In this document: in pieces, positions 22,942-35,170 of the stretch | Layout of the letters: the number at the start of each line of letters is the position of its first letter | Position numbering within the stretch: position 1 is the stretch's first letter | Assembly: GCA_947568835.1 (NCBI GenBank) | Contig: OX387604.1 | Span: 28,497,351-28,561,350, forward strand | Reading direction: 5' to 3' | Length of the DNA stretch: 64,000 nucleotides | From: Protonemura montana | Taxonomy: Eukaryota; Arthropoda; Insecta; Plecoptera; Nemouridae | Made by a program: the position numbers and the translations under genes | Notes under the pieces: model-generated | Database searches by the model: none | What the model was told of the DNA's origin: nothing | What the model saw: only the letters and a program-made list of their open reading frames with translations

Positions 22942-25153
22942 TTGTCTCTGCAAAGGGGCTCACATTTTATGTGCTCATTCATGGGACATTGTTAAAATGA
23001 ATATCGAATTACGTAGCTGTTACGCCAGTAGTACGCATGTTGAATAACAAGTCGCCCAAAGCAAGCTTTTGACGGGCAAAATATCGGGATTTATTTTACC
23101 TTTCTGGTACAAACACTGAAAATAAATGAAGCTATATTTGCACATATTATACAAATATATATTCGTAAATAGGAAGTTGGTATTTTTTTAATCAAATCAG
23201 GAAGTAATATTACGTGGAAGATCATGAGAAGATATCGACACAGATATGCACATGTTAGTGTTACGAAGCAAGCAAATATACACGAGTTATTTAGAAAGCA
23301 CGTTAACAGAAGCAACACAAATGTCAGGTGCAATTTAATTTTTCATAACAGGGTGGAGCGTGCCATGCTGTCTGCTGACTGCTGTCTGCTGACTGCCAAG
23401 CTGTGTTTCCTGTCGCTCCAAGTTCAGAGCTCCCAAGTTTAGAGCTCCGAGTTCAGCCTGCTTTGACCAAGCAATTTTGTCTCCTCTAAAGAGTACATAA
23501 TAAAACTGTGCTATCCTCCGCGCCCTATCACCGGCTTAACGGAAAAGCAACTACCTGGCCGAACCAAGAGGTGAACAGCTAGTAGTGCTCCTAGTTTCCC
23601 AGCGTGTACCCCCGTAATGTGCCAGCTACCCCTACTCATGCCCTTACACATAGGTGTATGTACGTACTGTGTACTGTTCGCGAATGCTTGTCATTAAAGT
23701 TTTACGATGTTTAGTTCATGTCCTAGGCCCTTTGTGTCTCCTAGCTCGAATTCCTTGTCATCTACCACCCACCCCCGGCCCCCCTTAGCGGCACGAACGA
23801 GACTGAATTTATAAAAGAGGACACTTCTGTAGTGTGGTCCACGGGTATGTGGTGTCAGGGTAACTAAGAAGAGGTTAGATTGCCTATTAGCTGCAATATC
23901 ATTCTTAGCCAATGGTGGCAAGCGTTTGTTTTGCATGGGTGGAGTGGGATGGAGTGGGTACGTTGGTGGGCGGAGATAACAGCCATCAAACAGCACAGAA
24001 TTAGCTTCAGTTCTAAATGTTTCATGTTGACAAAACAAAAACTGTCCCGCTCACAGTTCAAGGGATGATGGGTGGACATTTCAACAGTATGCAGCAGGCT
24101 GCGGCAGACCACGAACAAAAATTACATGCATCCGTCCCAAATCATCACATCTATTATTTAAAAAAGGAGCCAATTTGGCGTCAAAGCATTGTCGACTCGT
24201 AAATAGCGACCGGTTATCAAGTGTTATACCCTATCGCGTAATAAAATATGCAGTAATTCGTTCATTGCATTGTGAGATTCAGGTTAATTCTTAATTGTCA
24301 CTAGCACCGGTCATTGTAAGTTAATTATGCACACTGCATTCATTGTTCATCAGTTCCGTATAAATGGGCGATGTTCCGACTTCCGTCGAGGGCGTTCTCG
24401 GCGTCAGAACTAGTGCACTGGTAAATTGCGGAATGGTTTCTACTGATGCCATTAAATTACCGAGACTAATTGGATATATGCAATTAAATTATTTTATTCC
24501 CTTCGTCAAAGCGTACTTTAATGCTACGTGTTTTTATCGTTCAGTAGATTGAGCCACCATAACAGGAGCTTATAATTTCATTGAGGGAGTTGAATTCAGG
24601 TATCACAGACATCACTCGATTTGCCATCAAGCGGAAGTCTTTCAACATTTCCATCCGGATTGAGAAGCCAAAAACACGTACACTGACCTTGTTCTGACCT
24701 TGTTCTGACCTTGGCACAAAATCATTAACAATTGACTTCTCACTCGTGGAATAGCAACAGAACGAGTAGAGATGATTGTTGTCTTTCCTAACCAAGTAAG
24801 AAATTGCAACAATGATTTAATTGCTGGTTTACAACGCAAGGTAACGTAGTTGTAATAAGCTAAATTAAGAACGCATGCTACCTTTATCAGGATACTTATA
24901 ATTAGACTTGAACGTTAAGAACGACCATGATGATACTAAACGATTTTTTGATAAGATCTTGAAATGCTCGAGTGAAAAATGTTCAGTTTTCATTAAAAAA
25001 AACCTCGATTTATGAGTGAAATGAAATAATTACTTGACTTTTCTAGGATCTGTCTTGAAGACACTTTACTTGTTATCACAGATGCACGATTTTACGTAGC
25101 TTCCGGTCATTTATCAGTTTCAAAATAACCTCGAATAAATCGTTTGAAGCCGC
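22942..25153. other. Unique AT-rich stretch, nothing firmly recognised
   Basis: Short duplications occur (GCTGTCTGCTGACT twice near 23368-23396; GACCTTGTTCT two to three times near 24686-24713). The open frames, including one of 114 codons at 23694-24038 on the minus strand, have no identifiable motif. Confidence 0.4.
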
Positions 25154-25178
25154 GGGGGGCGGGGGGGGGGGGGGGGGG
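25154..25178 (+). repeat. G6-C-G18 tract
   Basis: Six G, one C, then 18 G. Confidence 0.85.
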
Positions 25179-25461
25179 AGATTTCGCTGTAACATACGCA
25201 GGATATCCAGGTTGGCAGGGGTGGAATGTACGCAGAGCACATTGCTTAAAAATAACCGTCCATATTTCGAAAGATCAACAAAGTAATAAAATAATATTAT
25301 GGTGCGCATGGCTCCTTGAATGGAAGGGGGTGGGGTATATACAAGCACTAATGTGCACATGTACCTTTGCATAAATATACGCCTAGTTTTAATATAAATA
25401 AAATCACGAATATCCAATTCATGACTTCAGAGCTGCAATTCCTAGAAATTGTTGATGGTTG

Positions 25462-25485
25462 GGTTGGTGTGGTTGGTGTGGTTGG
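25462..25485 (+). repeat. Two overlapping copies of GGTTGGTGTGGTTGG
   Basis: The 15-mer GGTTGGTGTGGTTGG occurs at 25462-25476 and again at 25471-25485. It is identical to the well known synthetic thrombin-binding DNA aptamer, which folds as a two-tier quadruplex. The match is to structure-forming DNA; no function is implied. Confidence 0.9.
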
Positions 25486-25501
25486 AAAGAGGGTGAGTTG
25501 G

Positions 25502-25541
25502 TGAGAGGGGGAGGGGGGGGGGGGGAGGGGGGGAGGGGGGT
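25502..25541 (+). repeat. G-rich tract with a G13 run
   Basis: Runs of G (the longest 13) are broken by single A residues. Confidence 0.85.
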
Positions 25542-26172
25542 AGCACAAAACCTACTGTGATTTCTTCCTGATTTGGGTTGTAGCGTAGCGTGCCTACGTA
25601 TATTTTTACTTTTTTTTTATGGGGTGGAGGATTCATAAAGTCAAACATTATATTGCCCGCAAGCAGAAAGTGGCGCTATCACGATAAAGAAAAGGTAATA
25701 ATTAACATGTACGTTACGATTTCACTCCTTTGTTCAGTTAAACAGTTGTCAAAACGCAAGTATTGAAGAAATTCAACTAACGCGGGATAAAACAGGAACC
25801 AAAGCCGACGATTACGCATTTGAACGCAGTTTTTAGTATAGAACGGGTACTCACGAAAACACCCAGGGAATTTCAATTTGGTCGCAAACAAAAATCAAAA
25901 TGGATTGATGTTTGATATCATTACTCACCTAAAAAGAAAAGAAATGCAATTAATACCAGTGGATAAAATATGGCCAATCAACTAACAAACTGAAATAACA
26001 GAAATAAAAATAATTGAACCCCATAAAAGTCGGAGTAAAAATCACTAGGCCATAAAAACAAAATCTGTAAACTTGCGACATTCTGAGGTTTGGCACAGAA
26101 GAAAGAAATAAGTAATAGTTAGTTCGGCACAGGTTGAATCTTAGTGCTCAATTCAGTTGGTGACTGGCCAGC
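25542..26172. other. Unique AT-rich stretch, nothing recognised
   Basis: No feature supported. Just right of it a 14-bp motif (GGCAGGACCCATGG) is repeated about 2.5 times before the large 8-bp array. Confidence 0.45.
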
Positions 26173-26251
26173 TTGGCAGGACCCATGGCAGGACCCATGG
26201 CAGGACCAGTGAAGATTCTAATGATATCAACCACATTATATGAACCATACC

Positions 26252-27980
26252 GTCACACAGTCACACAGTCACACAGTCACACAGTCACACAGTCACACAG
26301 TCACACAGTCACACAGTCACACAGTCACACAGTCACACAGTCACACAGTCACACAGTCACACAGTCACACAGTCACACAGTCACACAGTCACACAGTCAC
26401 ACAGTCACACAGTCACACAGTCACACAGTCACACAGTCACACAGTCACACAGTCACACGGTCACACAGTCACACAGTCACACAGTCACACAGTCACACAG
26501 TCACACAGTCACACGGTCACACAGTCACACAGTCACACAGTCACACAGTCACACAGTCACACAGTCACACAGTCACACAGTCACACAGTCACACAGTCAC
26601 ACAGTCACACAGTCACACAGTCACACAGTCACACAGTCACACAGTCACACAGTCACACAGTCACACGGTCACACAGTCACACAGTCACACAGTCACACAG
26701 TCACACAGTCACACAGTCACACGGTCACACAGTCACACAGTCACACGGTCACACAGTCACACAGTCACACAGTCACACAGTCACACAGTCACACAGTCAC
26801 ACAGTCACACAGTCACACGGTCACACAGTCACACAGTCACACAGTCACACAGTCACACAGTCACAGTCACACAGTCACACAGTCACACAGTCACACAGTC
26901 ACACAGTCACACAGTCACACAGTCACACAGTCACACAGTCACACGGTCACACAGTCACACAGTCACACAGTCACACAGTCACACAGTCACACAGTCACAC
27001 AGTCACACAGTCACACAGTCACACAGTCACACAGTCACACAGTCACACAGTCACACAGTCACACAGTCACACAGTCACACAGTCACACAGTCACACAGTC
27101 ACACAGTCACACAGTCACACAGTCACACAGTCACACAGTCACACAGTCACACAGTCACACAGTCACACAGTCACACGGTCACACAGTCACACAGTCACAC
27201 AGTCACACAGTCACACAGTCACACAGTCACACGGTCACACAGTCACACAGTCACACGGTCACACAGTCACACAGTCACACAGTCACACAGTCACACAGTC
27301 ACACAGTCACACAGTCACACAGTCACACGGTCACACAGTCACACAGTCACACAGTCACACAGTCACACAGTCACAGTCACACAGTCACACAGTCACACAG
27401 TCACACAGTCACACAGTCACACAGTCACACAGTCACACAGTCACACAGTCACACGGTCACACAGTCACACAGTCACACAGTCACACAGTCACACAGTCAC
27501 ACAGTCACACAGTCACACAGTCACACAGTCACACAGTCACACAGTCACACAGTCACACAGTCACACAGTCACACAGTCACACAGTCACACAGTCACACAG
27601 TCACACAGTCACACAGTCACACAGTCACACAGTCACACGGTCACACAGTCACACAGTCACACAGTCACACAGTCACACAGTCACACAGTCACACAGTCAC
27701 ACAGTCACACAGTCACAGTCACACAGTCACACAGTCACACAGTCACACAGTCACACAGTCACACAGTCACACAGTCACACAGTCACACAGTCACACAGTC
27801 ACACGGTCACACAGTCACACAGTCACACAGTCACAGTCACACAGTCACACAGTCACACGGTCACACAGTCACACAGTCACACAGTCACACAGTCACACGG
27901 TCACACAGTCACACAGTCACACGGTCACACAGTCACACAGTCACACAGTCACACAGTCACACGGTCACACAGTCACACGG
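26252..27980. repeat. 8-bp satellite, about 216 copies, with a 510-bp higher-order duplication
   Basis: The consensus is CACACAGT. Variants are CACACGGT and five short units CACAGT. Variant landmarks at 26661, 26721, 26741, 26811, 26861 and 26941 recur at 27171, 27231, 27251, 27321, 27371 and 27451, each exactly 510 bp on (64 units minus the 2 bp lost in the short unit). Two roughly 625-codon frames reading His-Thr-Val-Thr-Gln-Ser run through it. They are open because the unit has no stop and shift frame at the short units, so no gene is called. Confidence 0.97.
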
Positions 27981-29039
27981 GCGGCACATGGGCATGGACC
28001 AAAGAACGAACACTTTTGTTTACTTGGAATCCAATGTATGGATATTTGTATGACCATGGAAGGGACGGAATTTTAGGATACAAAATTCCAACACAAAAAC
28101 TTAATTGGAAATAAGCGTTTTTTTGTCGCATCTTTCCTTAGATACCCGTTTACTGAAACTTTCACCTTCAAATTATGGTTTTTACCAGAAAAAATTAGTT
28201 TTACATTTCAAATCGGAAATCGGAAAGTTGCTCGTCAGTAATTATTGGCATAGAAACAGGAAAAGCTTCGGAAAATTGTGAATCAACAGAATTGCTAAAT
28301 AAATAGACAGAACAGGAACCAACAGGGATGCGATAATATTCTTTTATGAACATTAAACTAAAGCACACTGAAAGAAAACGAAGATAAAAACCAGTGCCGG
28401 CGGTCAAAGTATGAAAGCCACACACGTTCGGAGATTTTATTAAAACTTCTCGCTTTGCGTAATTATAGGGCAGAAAAACTGAAATGCGTCGAGTAATATT
28501 ACATTTTCAAAGCACACATTTTTTTCTCCGTGTAATCATTTTACATAAATAATTCGTGATACACTATGTATACATACTATACATTAGGGAAAATCAATTC
28601 TTGTTACAGATTCTACAGAGGAGAGATTTCAATTATGCATTTCACCATTTGTGTGTGGTTTGGAAGGGGTGTAAATGCAGTCCACGAATAATGAACAGTC
28701 TGATTTTATCACACTGCCTGATTCGATAAGTACGGCCTGCTCACAGACCGTAGACGTTACCCCATAGCTCAGTAGTGGAAGTATTTGATAACGCTGCAGG
28801 GGAAAAACATGTAAATGTTTAGTTAAACTGACCTAGATATTGCCATGTCTTTGTGGTGACGTTTGCTTGGAAAAATGTTTCTCGTGTTTCAAATGGATTG
28901 TCACAAATAACAACTTAAAGGAAAAAAAGAAAACAAATCGCGTTTGATAAATCTAGATTGATTTCAAGTGTTTCTTAGTTTTGTCGGCTTTCAATGTCAA
29001 AGAGGCAGTCATTAGCGCAGTATTTGAGTAAGCAGGGCA
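27981..29039. other. Unique AT-rich stretch, nothing recognised
   Basis: A tRNA A-box-like TAGCTCAGTAG lies near 28765 but no B box follows, so no tRNA is called. Confidence 0.45.
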
Positions 29040-29098
29040 TATGAAGACGCGTATGAAGACGCGTATGAAGACGCGTATGAAGACGCGTATGAAGACGC
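29040..29098. repeat. 12-bp minisatellite, 5 copies
   Basis: The unit ATGAAGACGCGT is identical in every complete copy and contains the palindrome ACGCGT. Confidence 0.9.
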
Positions 29099-29460
29099 AC
29101 TGGGAGAGAACTGTTTGGTTGACCGAATTGCAAGTAATTGTGTTTGTGTAAAAGAATAAAAGATCTGTTTGAAAATTTAAAAATATCTCCTTCCAGCTCC
29201 GCTATCATTCGTTTCCGCATAGATTTTTTATCAGCTAGGTACCAAAATAATTTTTAAGAAATACAAAAAAAAAATCAAATCTCACGTCCAGAGAAATAAG
29301 TAAGGAAATAATAGTAATATAAGTCGGAGGCCCCAACTTCATTGCTAATGAAGTACGCGAGCTCACATAAACAAAAGATTCAGAAAACCCCTTTCGTGTA
29401 CATTATGGTATTTTGGTTTAAATTATACCGAACAATGTCTATAAGTTAGAATTGAGCAAG

Positions 29461-29526
29461 AGAGAGGTGGAGAGGTGGAGAGGTGGAGAGGTGGAGAGGT
29501 GGAGAGGTGGAGAGGTGGAGAGAGAG
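29461..29526. repeat. 9-bp purine-rich minisatellite, about 7 copies
   Basis: The unit GAGAGGTGG is repeated and runs into a GA dinucleotide tract. Confidence 0.9.
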
Positions 29527-30424
29527 AGAATGAATCGTGTCTTGATTCACGTAGCTATGCAAATATGAATCTCTACAGCTGAACATCTATTATCATTCAT
29601 TTAACATTTTGGTGGCAAGTTAATTTAAAACATATACGTTATTCAGTGCATGTGTGGCTTCCATACGTTTCATATGTATTAGCAACTATTACACTATACA
29701 ACCAAGGAATGACATTTTCAAAGAGGCTCAAATTACGCATGGGAAACTGGCCAAACTTTTCAACTACATCCAAGATGTCTCGACTTTTGACACATGTAAG
29801 TGACCTAATTGTCTGCTTGTATCCGACAGCCTTCAATCCTGTGTGGAATACAATATGTTTTCAGATATTATTCACCATGTTTCTTAAATACAAGTAATGT
29901 TCTGTTTTCAGGGGCGAGTTTCAAGCCAACTCATTTTTAAGATCAATTTCCAACATCCAGTCGTAGCTATCAAAAAAGGGGTGCATGTGAAAAGCCATTG
30001 TGAACAAAAATGCACCAGTTATAAAAAAAAAAAGTTGAAATTCTAGGTGTGTTGGTACTTTTGCAAAGAAGGAGACAAATCCATAATGAAAAAGTGGGTC
30101 GTCAGGGAAAAACGACAAGAATGGAGAAAATGATTGAAGTTGATAGATTTCTAGCTCAATATTTGATTCGTCACAATATCATGCATCCCATTTGAGCGCG
30201 TTTCTTTGTTTTGCTGAGATGGAACTGGGATATTGCAGCGTTCACGGACAGTAATTTGGAATAACTACACAAGGTGTGTTATTCGAAAACATACCTTGAT
30301 ATCGCAACATCTACAAGAAAAATGCGGAAACACTTTTCTTTCCCTTCTGGTCCAGATCGGACGTCGAAGGAGTTTCGCCCGAAAGATGGGTTGAGGTGGG
30401 TGGGTAGGTGTGGTAGGTGGGGTT
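29527..30424. other. Unique AT-rich stretch, nothing recognised
   Basis: Open frames are on both strands at 29639-29897 and none is recognisable. Confidence 0.4.
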
Positions 30425-30440
30425 GGGGGGGGGGGGGGGG
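30425..30440 (+). repeat. G16 homopolymer
   Basis: Sixteen G. The 126-codon plus frame beginning here (30417-30797) starts in the homopolymer and has no recognised domain. Confidence 0.85.
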
Positions 30441-31056
30441 ACGAATAGGCCTGGAGAGCGTGAGAGGCGTATGGTTAGAAATAGAATATGGTGTTATGAT
30501 GGTATAGACGATATCTGTATTCATTGGAAGCGGGCTGGCGGCATGGGTTCTATCAAATCACCATTGGGATATAGAAAACTGAAATTGAGGAATGACAAGT
30601 CCGGTATTCGTCTGATTTCCCTCAGGAAAGAGTGTAATGACGCAACTTGCCAACACTCGGCTGCTTCCTGCGTCATGGGACAGGCAATTCTTTTAACAAA
30701 TACTAGCGAAATAAACCAGGCTGGCATTGCACCTTTTAATGGGACAGTAATGAACTCGATACTAGCCATTTCAAGTAAACGAAAAGTCGGTTTCTAGGAT
30801 AATCTTAGCTGCCAATGTAGAGCAAGTATTTCATAAGATGGTCATCTGATTAACCTTGCCTTCACATTATAAAGTCTTTCAGCCACCCTCGTTAGTACAA
30901 TTAGTAATAATTAAGAATTAGTAATGCACCTTCAAGAAAGCGATCACCTGAACGTAGGTCCCACGGATTAATCAATTGATCAACACACATGACAAAACCA
31001 TGACTTCCTATTGAGATTATTTACATTTTTGCGTATACACTTTAAGGTGCTTTAGT

Positions 31057-32150
31057 GGGACAGGACAACTGCATGAGCTGTCCTAGTAGTTGGTGCCTGT
31101 ACAAGGTGGTCCACCTGGGACAGGACAACTGCATGAGCTGTCCTAGTAGTTGGTGCCTGTACAAGGTGGTCCACCTGGGACAGGACAACTGCATGAGCTG
31201 TCCTAGTAGTTGGTGCCTGTACAAGGTGGTCCACCTGGGACAGCACAACTGCATGAGCTGTCCTAGTAGTTGGTGCCTGTACAAGGTGGTCCACCTGGGA
31301 CAGGACAACTGCATGAGCTGTCCTAGTAGTTGGTGCCTGTACAAGGTGGTCCACCTGGGACAGCACAACTGCATGAGCTGTCCTAGTAGTTGGTGCCTGT
31401 ACAAGGTGGTCCACCTGGGACAGCACAACTGCATGAGCTGTCCTAGTAGTTGGTGCCTGTACAAGATGGTCCACCTGGGACAGCACAACTGCATGAGCTG
31501 TCCTAGTAGTTGGTGCCTGTACAAGGTGGTCCACCTGGGACAGCACAACTGCATGAGCTGTCCTAGTAGTTGGTGCCTGTACAAGATGGTCCACCTGGGA
31601 CAGCACAACTGCATGAGCTGTCCTAGTAGTTGGTGCCTGTACAAGATGGTCCACCAGGGACAGGACAACTGTATGAGCTGTCCTAGTAGTTGGTGCCTGT
31701 ACAAGGTGGTCCACCTGGGACAGGACAACTGCATGAGCTGTCCTAGTAGTTGGTGTCTGTACAAGGTGGTCCACCTGGGACAGGACAACTGCATGAGCTG
31801 TCCTAGTAGTTGGTGCCTGTACAAGATGGTCCACCTGGGACAGGACAACTGCATGAGCTGTCCTAGTAGTTGGTGCCTGTACAAGGTGGTCCACCAGGGA
31901 CAGGACAACTGCATGAGCTGTCCTAGTAGTTGGTGCCTGTACAAGGTGGTCCACCTGGGACAGCACAACTGCATGAGCTGTCCTAGTAGTTGGTGCCTGT
32001 ACAAGGTGGTCCACCAGGGACAGCACAACTGCATGAGCTGTCCTAGTAGTTGGTGCCTGTACAAGGTGGTCCACCTGGGACAGCACAACTGCATGAGCTG
32101 TCCTAGTAGTTGGTGCCTGTACAAGATGGTCCACCAGGGACAGGACAACT
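31057..32150. repeat. 60-bp minisatellite, 18 full copies, open in three frames
   Basis: Each unit is exactly 60 bp and starts GGGACAGGACAACTGCATGA. Polymorphic sites are few: GGAC or GCAC, AAGGTGG or AAGATGG, ACCTGGG or ACCAGGG, plus two rare C-to-T changes. AGGTGG and CCACCT flank a single T in each unit, a 13-bp hairpin. Because 60 is a multiple of 3, one plus and two minus frames stay open for about 380 codons. In the plus frame (GQDNCMSCPSSWCLYKVVHL) the three common variants change the residue, which argues against protein selection there. Confidence 0.97.
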
Positions 32151-32830
32151 GTGTGTGTGTAATTTCTTCTAAAAGTGACAATTCTCGTGTTGTTAATATA
32201 TGAGAAAATCAATAACTTTGTGGTAATGCGCCCTGACCTGACAGAACACGGTTAATATTCTGATTTAACCAAGTTCCCAATGAACTGACGATTAGGGGTG
32301 TAGCTCGGAACAAAAATGTCTCCATTCTTTGGCTATATTCTGTATACCTATATCCGTTGGAATTTAAACTCACAAGTTAAACTTACAATCTACCCTGCAT
32401 CAAACATATTACATAGCACTGTGATTAGTTGCTCTTGATTTTATTTTATGCCCGGCAGATTGCTTTTGCCACACAACTTTATTTGATTTTGCTTTGTCAA
32501 ACATACTTTTAGTATAAATACGGTAAAAATGTGAAATCTGGCGACCTGATTTTGTTCCATCCTTTCCACCTTTCAACCATCAACACCGTATCAGAAATCG
32601 TTATTAAAAAAATAAAGTTAAATAAAATAAATAGACATTTTCGAAGATGTTCCGTAGTCACTGTATCGTCTCCGCTGTGACTTGAAAGTTGAAAATGACC
32701 AGACGGTTTCACCATTTGATTACTTCTCTTCAGAACAGCTTTGTGGCCGAGAGGGAAATGATAGTGGATAACGTTTGAAAAGTGCCAGTCAAAAGCTTCC
32801 GCTATAAAAGCGCACATCCCCCTTCCGCGC
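32151..32830. other. Unique AT-rich stretch, nothing recognised
   Basis: No supported feature. The minus frame at 32509-32844 is unrecognised. Confidence 0.4.
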
Positions 32831-33054
32831 GGCGGCCAGGGCAAGGCGAGACAGGGTAGGACAGGGCGAGACAGGGCAGGACAGGGCGAGACAGGGCGAG
32901 ATAGGGCAGGCCAGGGCGAGACAGGGCAGGCCAGGGCGAGACAGAGCAGGACAGGGCAGGACAGGGCGAGACAGGGCAGGACAGGGCGAGATAGGGCAGG
33001 GCGATACAGGGCGATACAGGGCGAGACAGGGCGAGACAGGGCAGGCCAGGGCGA
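32831..33054. repeat. 10-bp minisatellite, about 22 copies, no indels
   Basis: The unit GCGAGACAGG alternates with GCAGGACAGG. All units are in register at 10 bp. Confidence 0.93.
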
Positions 33055-33128
33055 TTGAGAGTACAGAAAATGTCGCCAGTTTGAATAATGTTGGCCGTTC
33101 GCCCTGGATTATCCACCATCACAACCAA

Positions 33129-33190
33129 TCAAAACAGATTCACAAGCAAACCCAATGCAAAACAGATTCACAAGCAAACCCAATGCAAAA
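33129..33190. repeat. 28-bp direct duplication
   Basis: A block beginning AAAACAGATTCACAAGCAAA is present twice in tandem. Confidence 0.85.
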
Positions 33191-33537
33191 CACGTGGTCA
33201 GGTTATTAATGGAATTGAAACAAGAAGACGAAAATCGTAAATCGTTCTCACGTCTCCGCTTCGAAGACATTTATTCGTTATTTTTCAAACAAACATCAAC
33301 GTTTTAAGACTTATGTGGGTTAATCATCTGAAAATTGAACAAGTTTCTGGTTCGTAAAGGAGCTACTAAAAGAGATCACTGATATATAATTAGCGTAAGT
33401 GCGTAGATTTGTGCGGGAGCCTCTGTTCTGACTGGCCTGACACAATTGTGAAGAAGAGCTTGGAAGTGTGAGCTTGGGTACCTTAATATATTATACGACA
33501 ATCATAAATCAGTCCCCAAGGATGGCGTTGGGAGGGT

Positions 33538-33566
33538 GGGGGGGGGGGGGGGGGGGGGGGGGGGGG
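33538..33566 (+). repeat. G29 homopolymer
   Basis: This is the longest mononucleotide run in the window: 29 consecutive G as assembled. The true length may differ, because such runs are hard to sequence. Confidence 0.8.
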
Positions 33567-33613
33567 TAGGTGGAGTTGGATGCTCGGATGTAAAGGAGCA
33601 GTCGTTATTTTAG

Positions 33614-33692
33614 GTGAAACCTACGACACCGAGAAACTAACGGAAGTCGAAAGGAAAGCAGAAATTGTCTTGCGAGAGAAGTACGAACAACT
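33614..33692 (+). CDS. Possible small internal exon encoding a charged helix
   Basis: An acceptor-like GTCGTTATTTTAG ends at 33613. The frame then reads ETYDTEKLTEVERKAEIVLR followed by EKYEQL, a strongly charged stretch likely to be helical or coiled-coil. A weak donor GTAGGA begins at 33693; without splicing, a TAG follows directly. Downstream codons continue in a similar style (EEGKNEEKIS) after that stop, so a decayed coding fragment is an alternative. The protein family is not recognised. No neighbouring exon was identified. The call rests on composition plus the acceptor. Confidence 0.2.
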
Positions 33693-34645
33693 GTAGGAGG
33701 AAGGGAAGAATGAAGAGAAAATTAGCAATTTGCACCACAGCGGTGACTTACTGAGCTCTAGTGGGATAATAGGGTGAAGAGCATGAAAACTTCTCCCAAC
33801 TGGCTGAACGTAGCAACTATTGGACAAACCAACTGAAAACTTGTGGAATCTACCAATGGACGAAAGTAGATTTTGAAATGTCCCTTGACAGGTTAGGTTA
33901 GGTTAGGCTTAGCGAGTAACTATTTTGTCAGTGGAGATATTTTGACATAAGCTTTCAACTGTCACAAACTGATTTTGAATAATAACGACGTGGCAAGTTT
34001 ATTTTAAAAGTTTGGTGGAGGAGCCATGTTCACGTTTAATGCTGCCAAGCTGTAAAGCAGGAATTACGTTAAACGCTTCATTGAATTTTCTTTCAACTAA
34101 TGAATCCAATCTTCCTGATTTAAGAAGCAACATACAGCAAGCCATCTTTAATCTTCCGCGAAGATGTCGCAGTTAAAACAATTGCGAAATAAGTACCTAA
34201 AGCTGCAAATGGTAGCAAAAGCTTCTAAACATTTCGCTAGTTCACAACTCGTCTCTTTTTTTAATTAAAAGACGATGGCAAATTGTGAAGATAAAATCTC
34301 GATTTCTGACCCATTTCTTTAGCGGGTCGCTGGTGCATAATCTTAGCGACTAGAAACGGTTTCACTTTGAATTCCTTACCGCAGTTCTAACATAGCAATA
34401 TCACGGTAAGTGTGCTTAATGTATTGCCCCTGGAAAACTTGCTCGGATATGTTTTACGCAGCAGTGCCAGTTGAATTAATCTGTGCACATAAAAACATTA
34501 ACGGTTTAAGTGGACGTTTTCGTTGTAACAACACGTAGTGTTCGCTCCTGTGGCTCTGTCTGCGTTTGGTACATACGAACAGACCCACCCACAAAGAGGC
34601 GGGGAGGTTCTCCCTTACTCTCGCAGTTCTCATCCATCCGGTACC
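33693..34645. other. Unique AT-rich stretch with a short GGTTA repeat
   Basis: Three to four copies of GGTTA at about 33891-33907 resemble arthropod-type telomere repeats but are too few to interpret. Nothing else seen. Confidence 0.4.
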
Positions 34646-34704
34646 CCGTTACCCTAGTGTTACCCCAGTGTTACCCCAGTGTTACCCCAGTGTTACCCCA
34701 GCGT
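34646..34704. repeat. 12-bp minisatellite, 5 copies
   Basis: The unit GTTACCCCAGTG repeats with small changes at both ends. Confidence 0.9.
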
Positions 34705-35170
34705 TCACGCCGAGCAAGACAAAGAGAGACCGCGCTTATAACAACGGTTATAACATTTACATAATTGGACTATCAATGCTATACAACTCTTGGTATTAAT
34801 AAAAAATGCCCTTCACACACAAATCTTAGTTAATTGGAAGCTCTAAGCATCTCACAAGTCGTTCTTCGCTGAACTCCTGGACTGTTCGCATATAGTGTTG
34901 AAATTACAATGCATCATCCTGGCATCTTAGGAATTCAATCGAAGAATAAATCATTCATTTTGTTTCTTTTCGTTCAGATTTACACCCCGATCGTTCTCCT
35001 ATTGGAAATGATATTCAGGTATTTATTTTTACAGCTCAGTGAATCTAGAATCGAACTTTCAATTATTGTTATTTGAAACTTGAATCTTGTCGCTGCCGTC
35101 TATCTGCCGGAAACTTTTGCGTCGGTCGTTAAATATTTGAAAACTGCTTTGGAGGTTTTAACTCGCATAG
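34705..35170. other. Unique AT-rich stretch, nothing recognised
   Basis: No supported feature. Confidence 0.45.

Noticed and set aside
26173-28114. Two frames of about 625 codons, His-Thr-Val-Thr-Gln-Ser repeats
   Set aside because: The 8-bp unit has no stop in any phase of a 24-bp cycle. The 6-bp units shift frame freely.
28755-28830. Possible tRNA from TAGCTCAGTAG near 28765
   Set aside because: No B box or T arm follows within the usual distance.
30417-30797. 126-codon plus frame
   Set aside because: It begins inside a G16 run, both strands are open nearby, and no family or splice signal was recognised.
33885-33910. Telomere-like GGTTA repeat
   Set aside because: Only three to four copies, far too few for an interstitial telomere claim.
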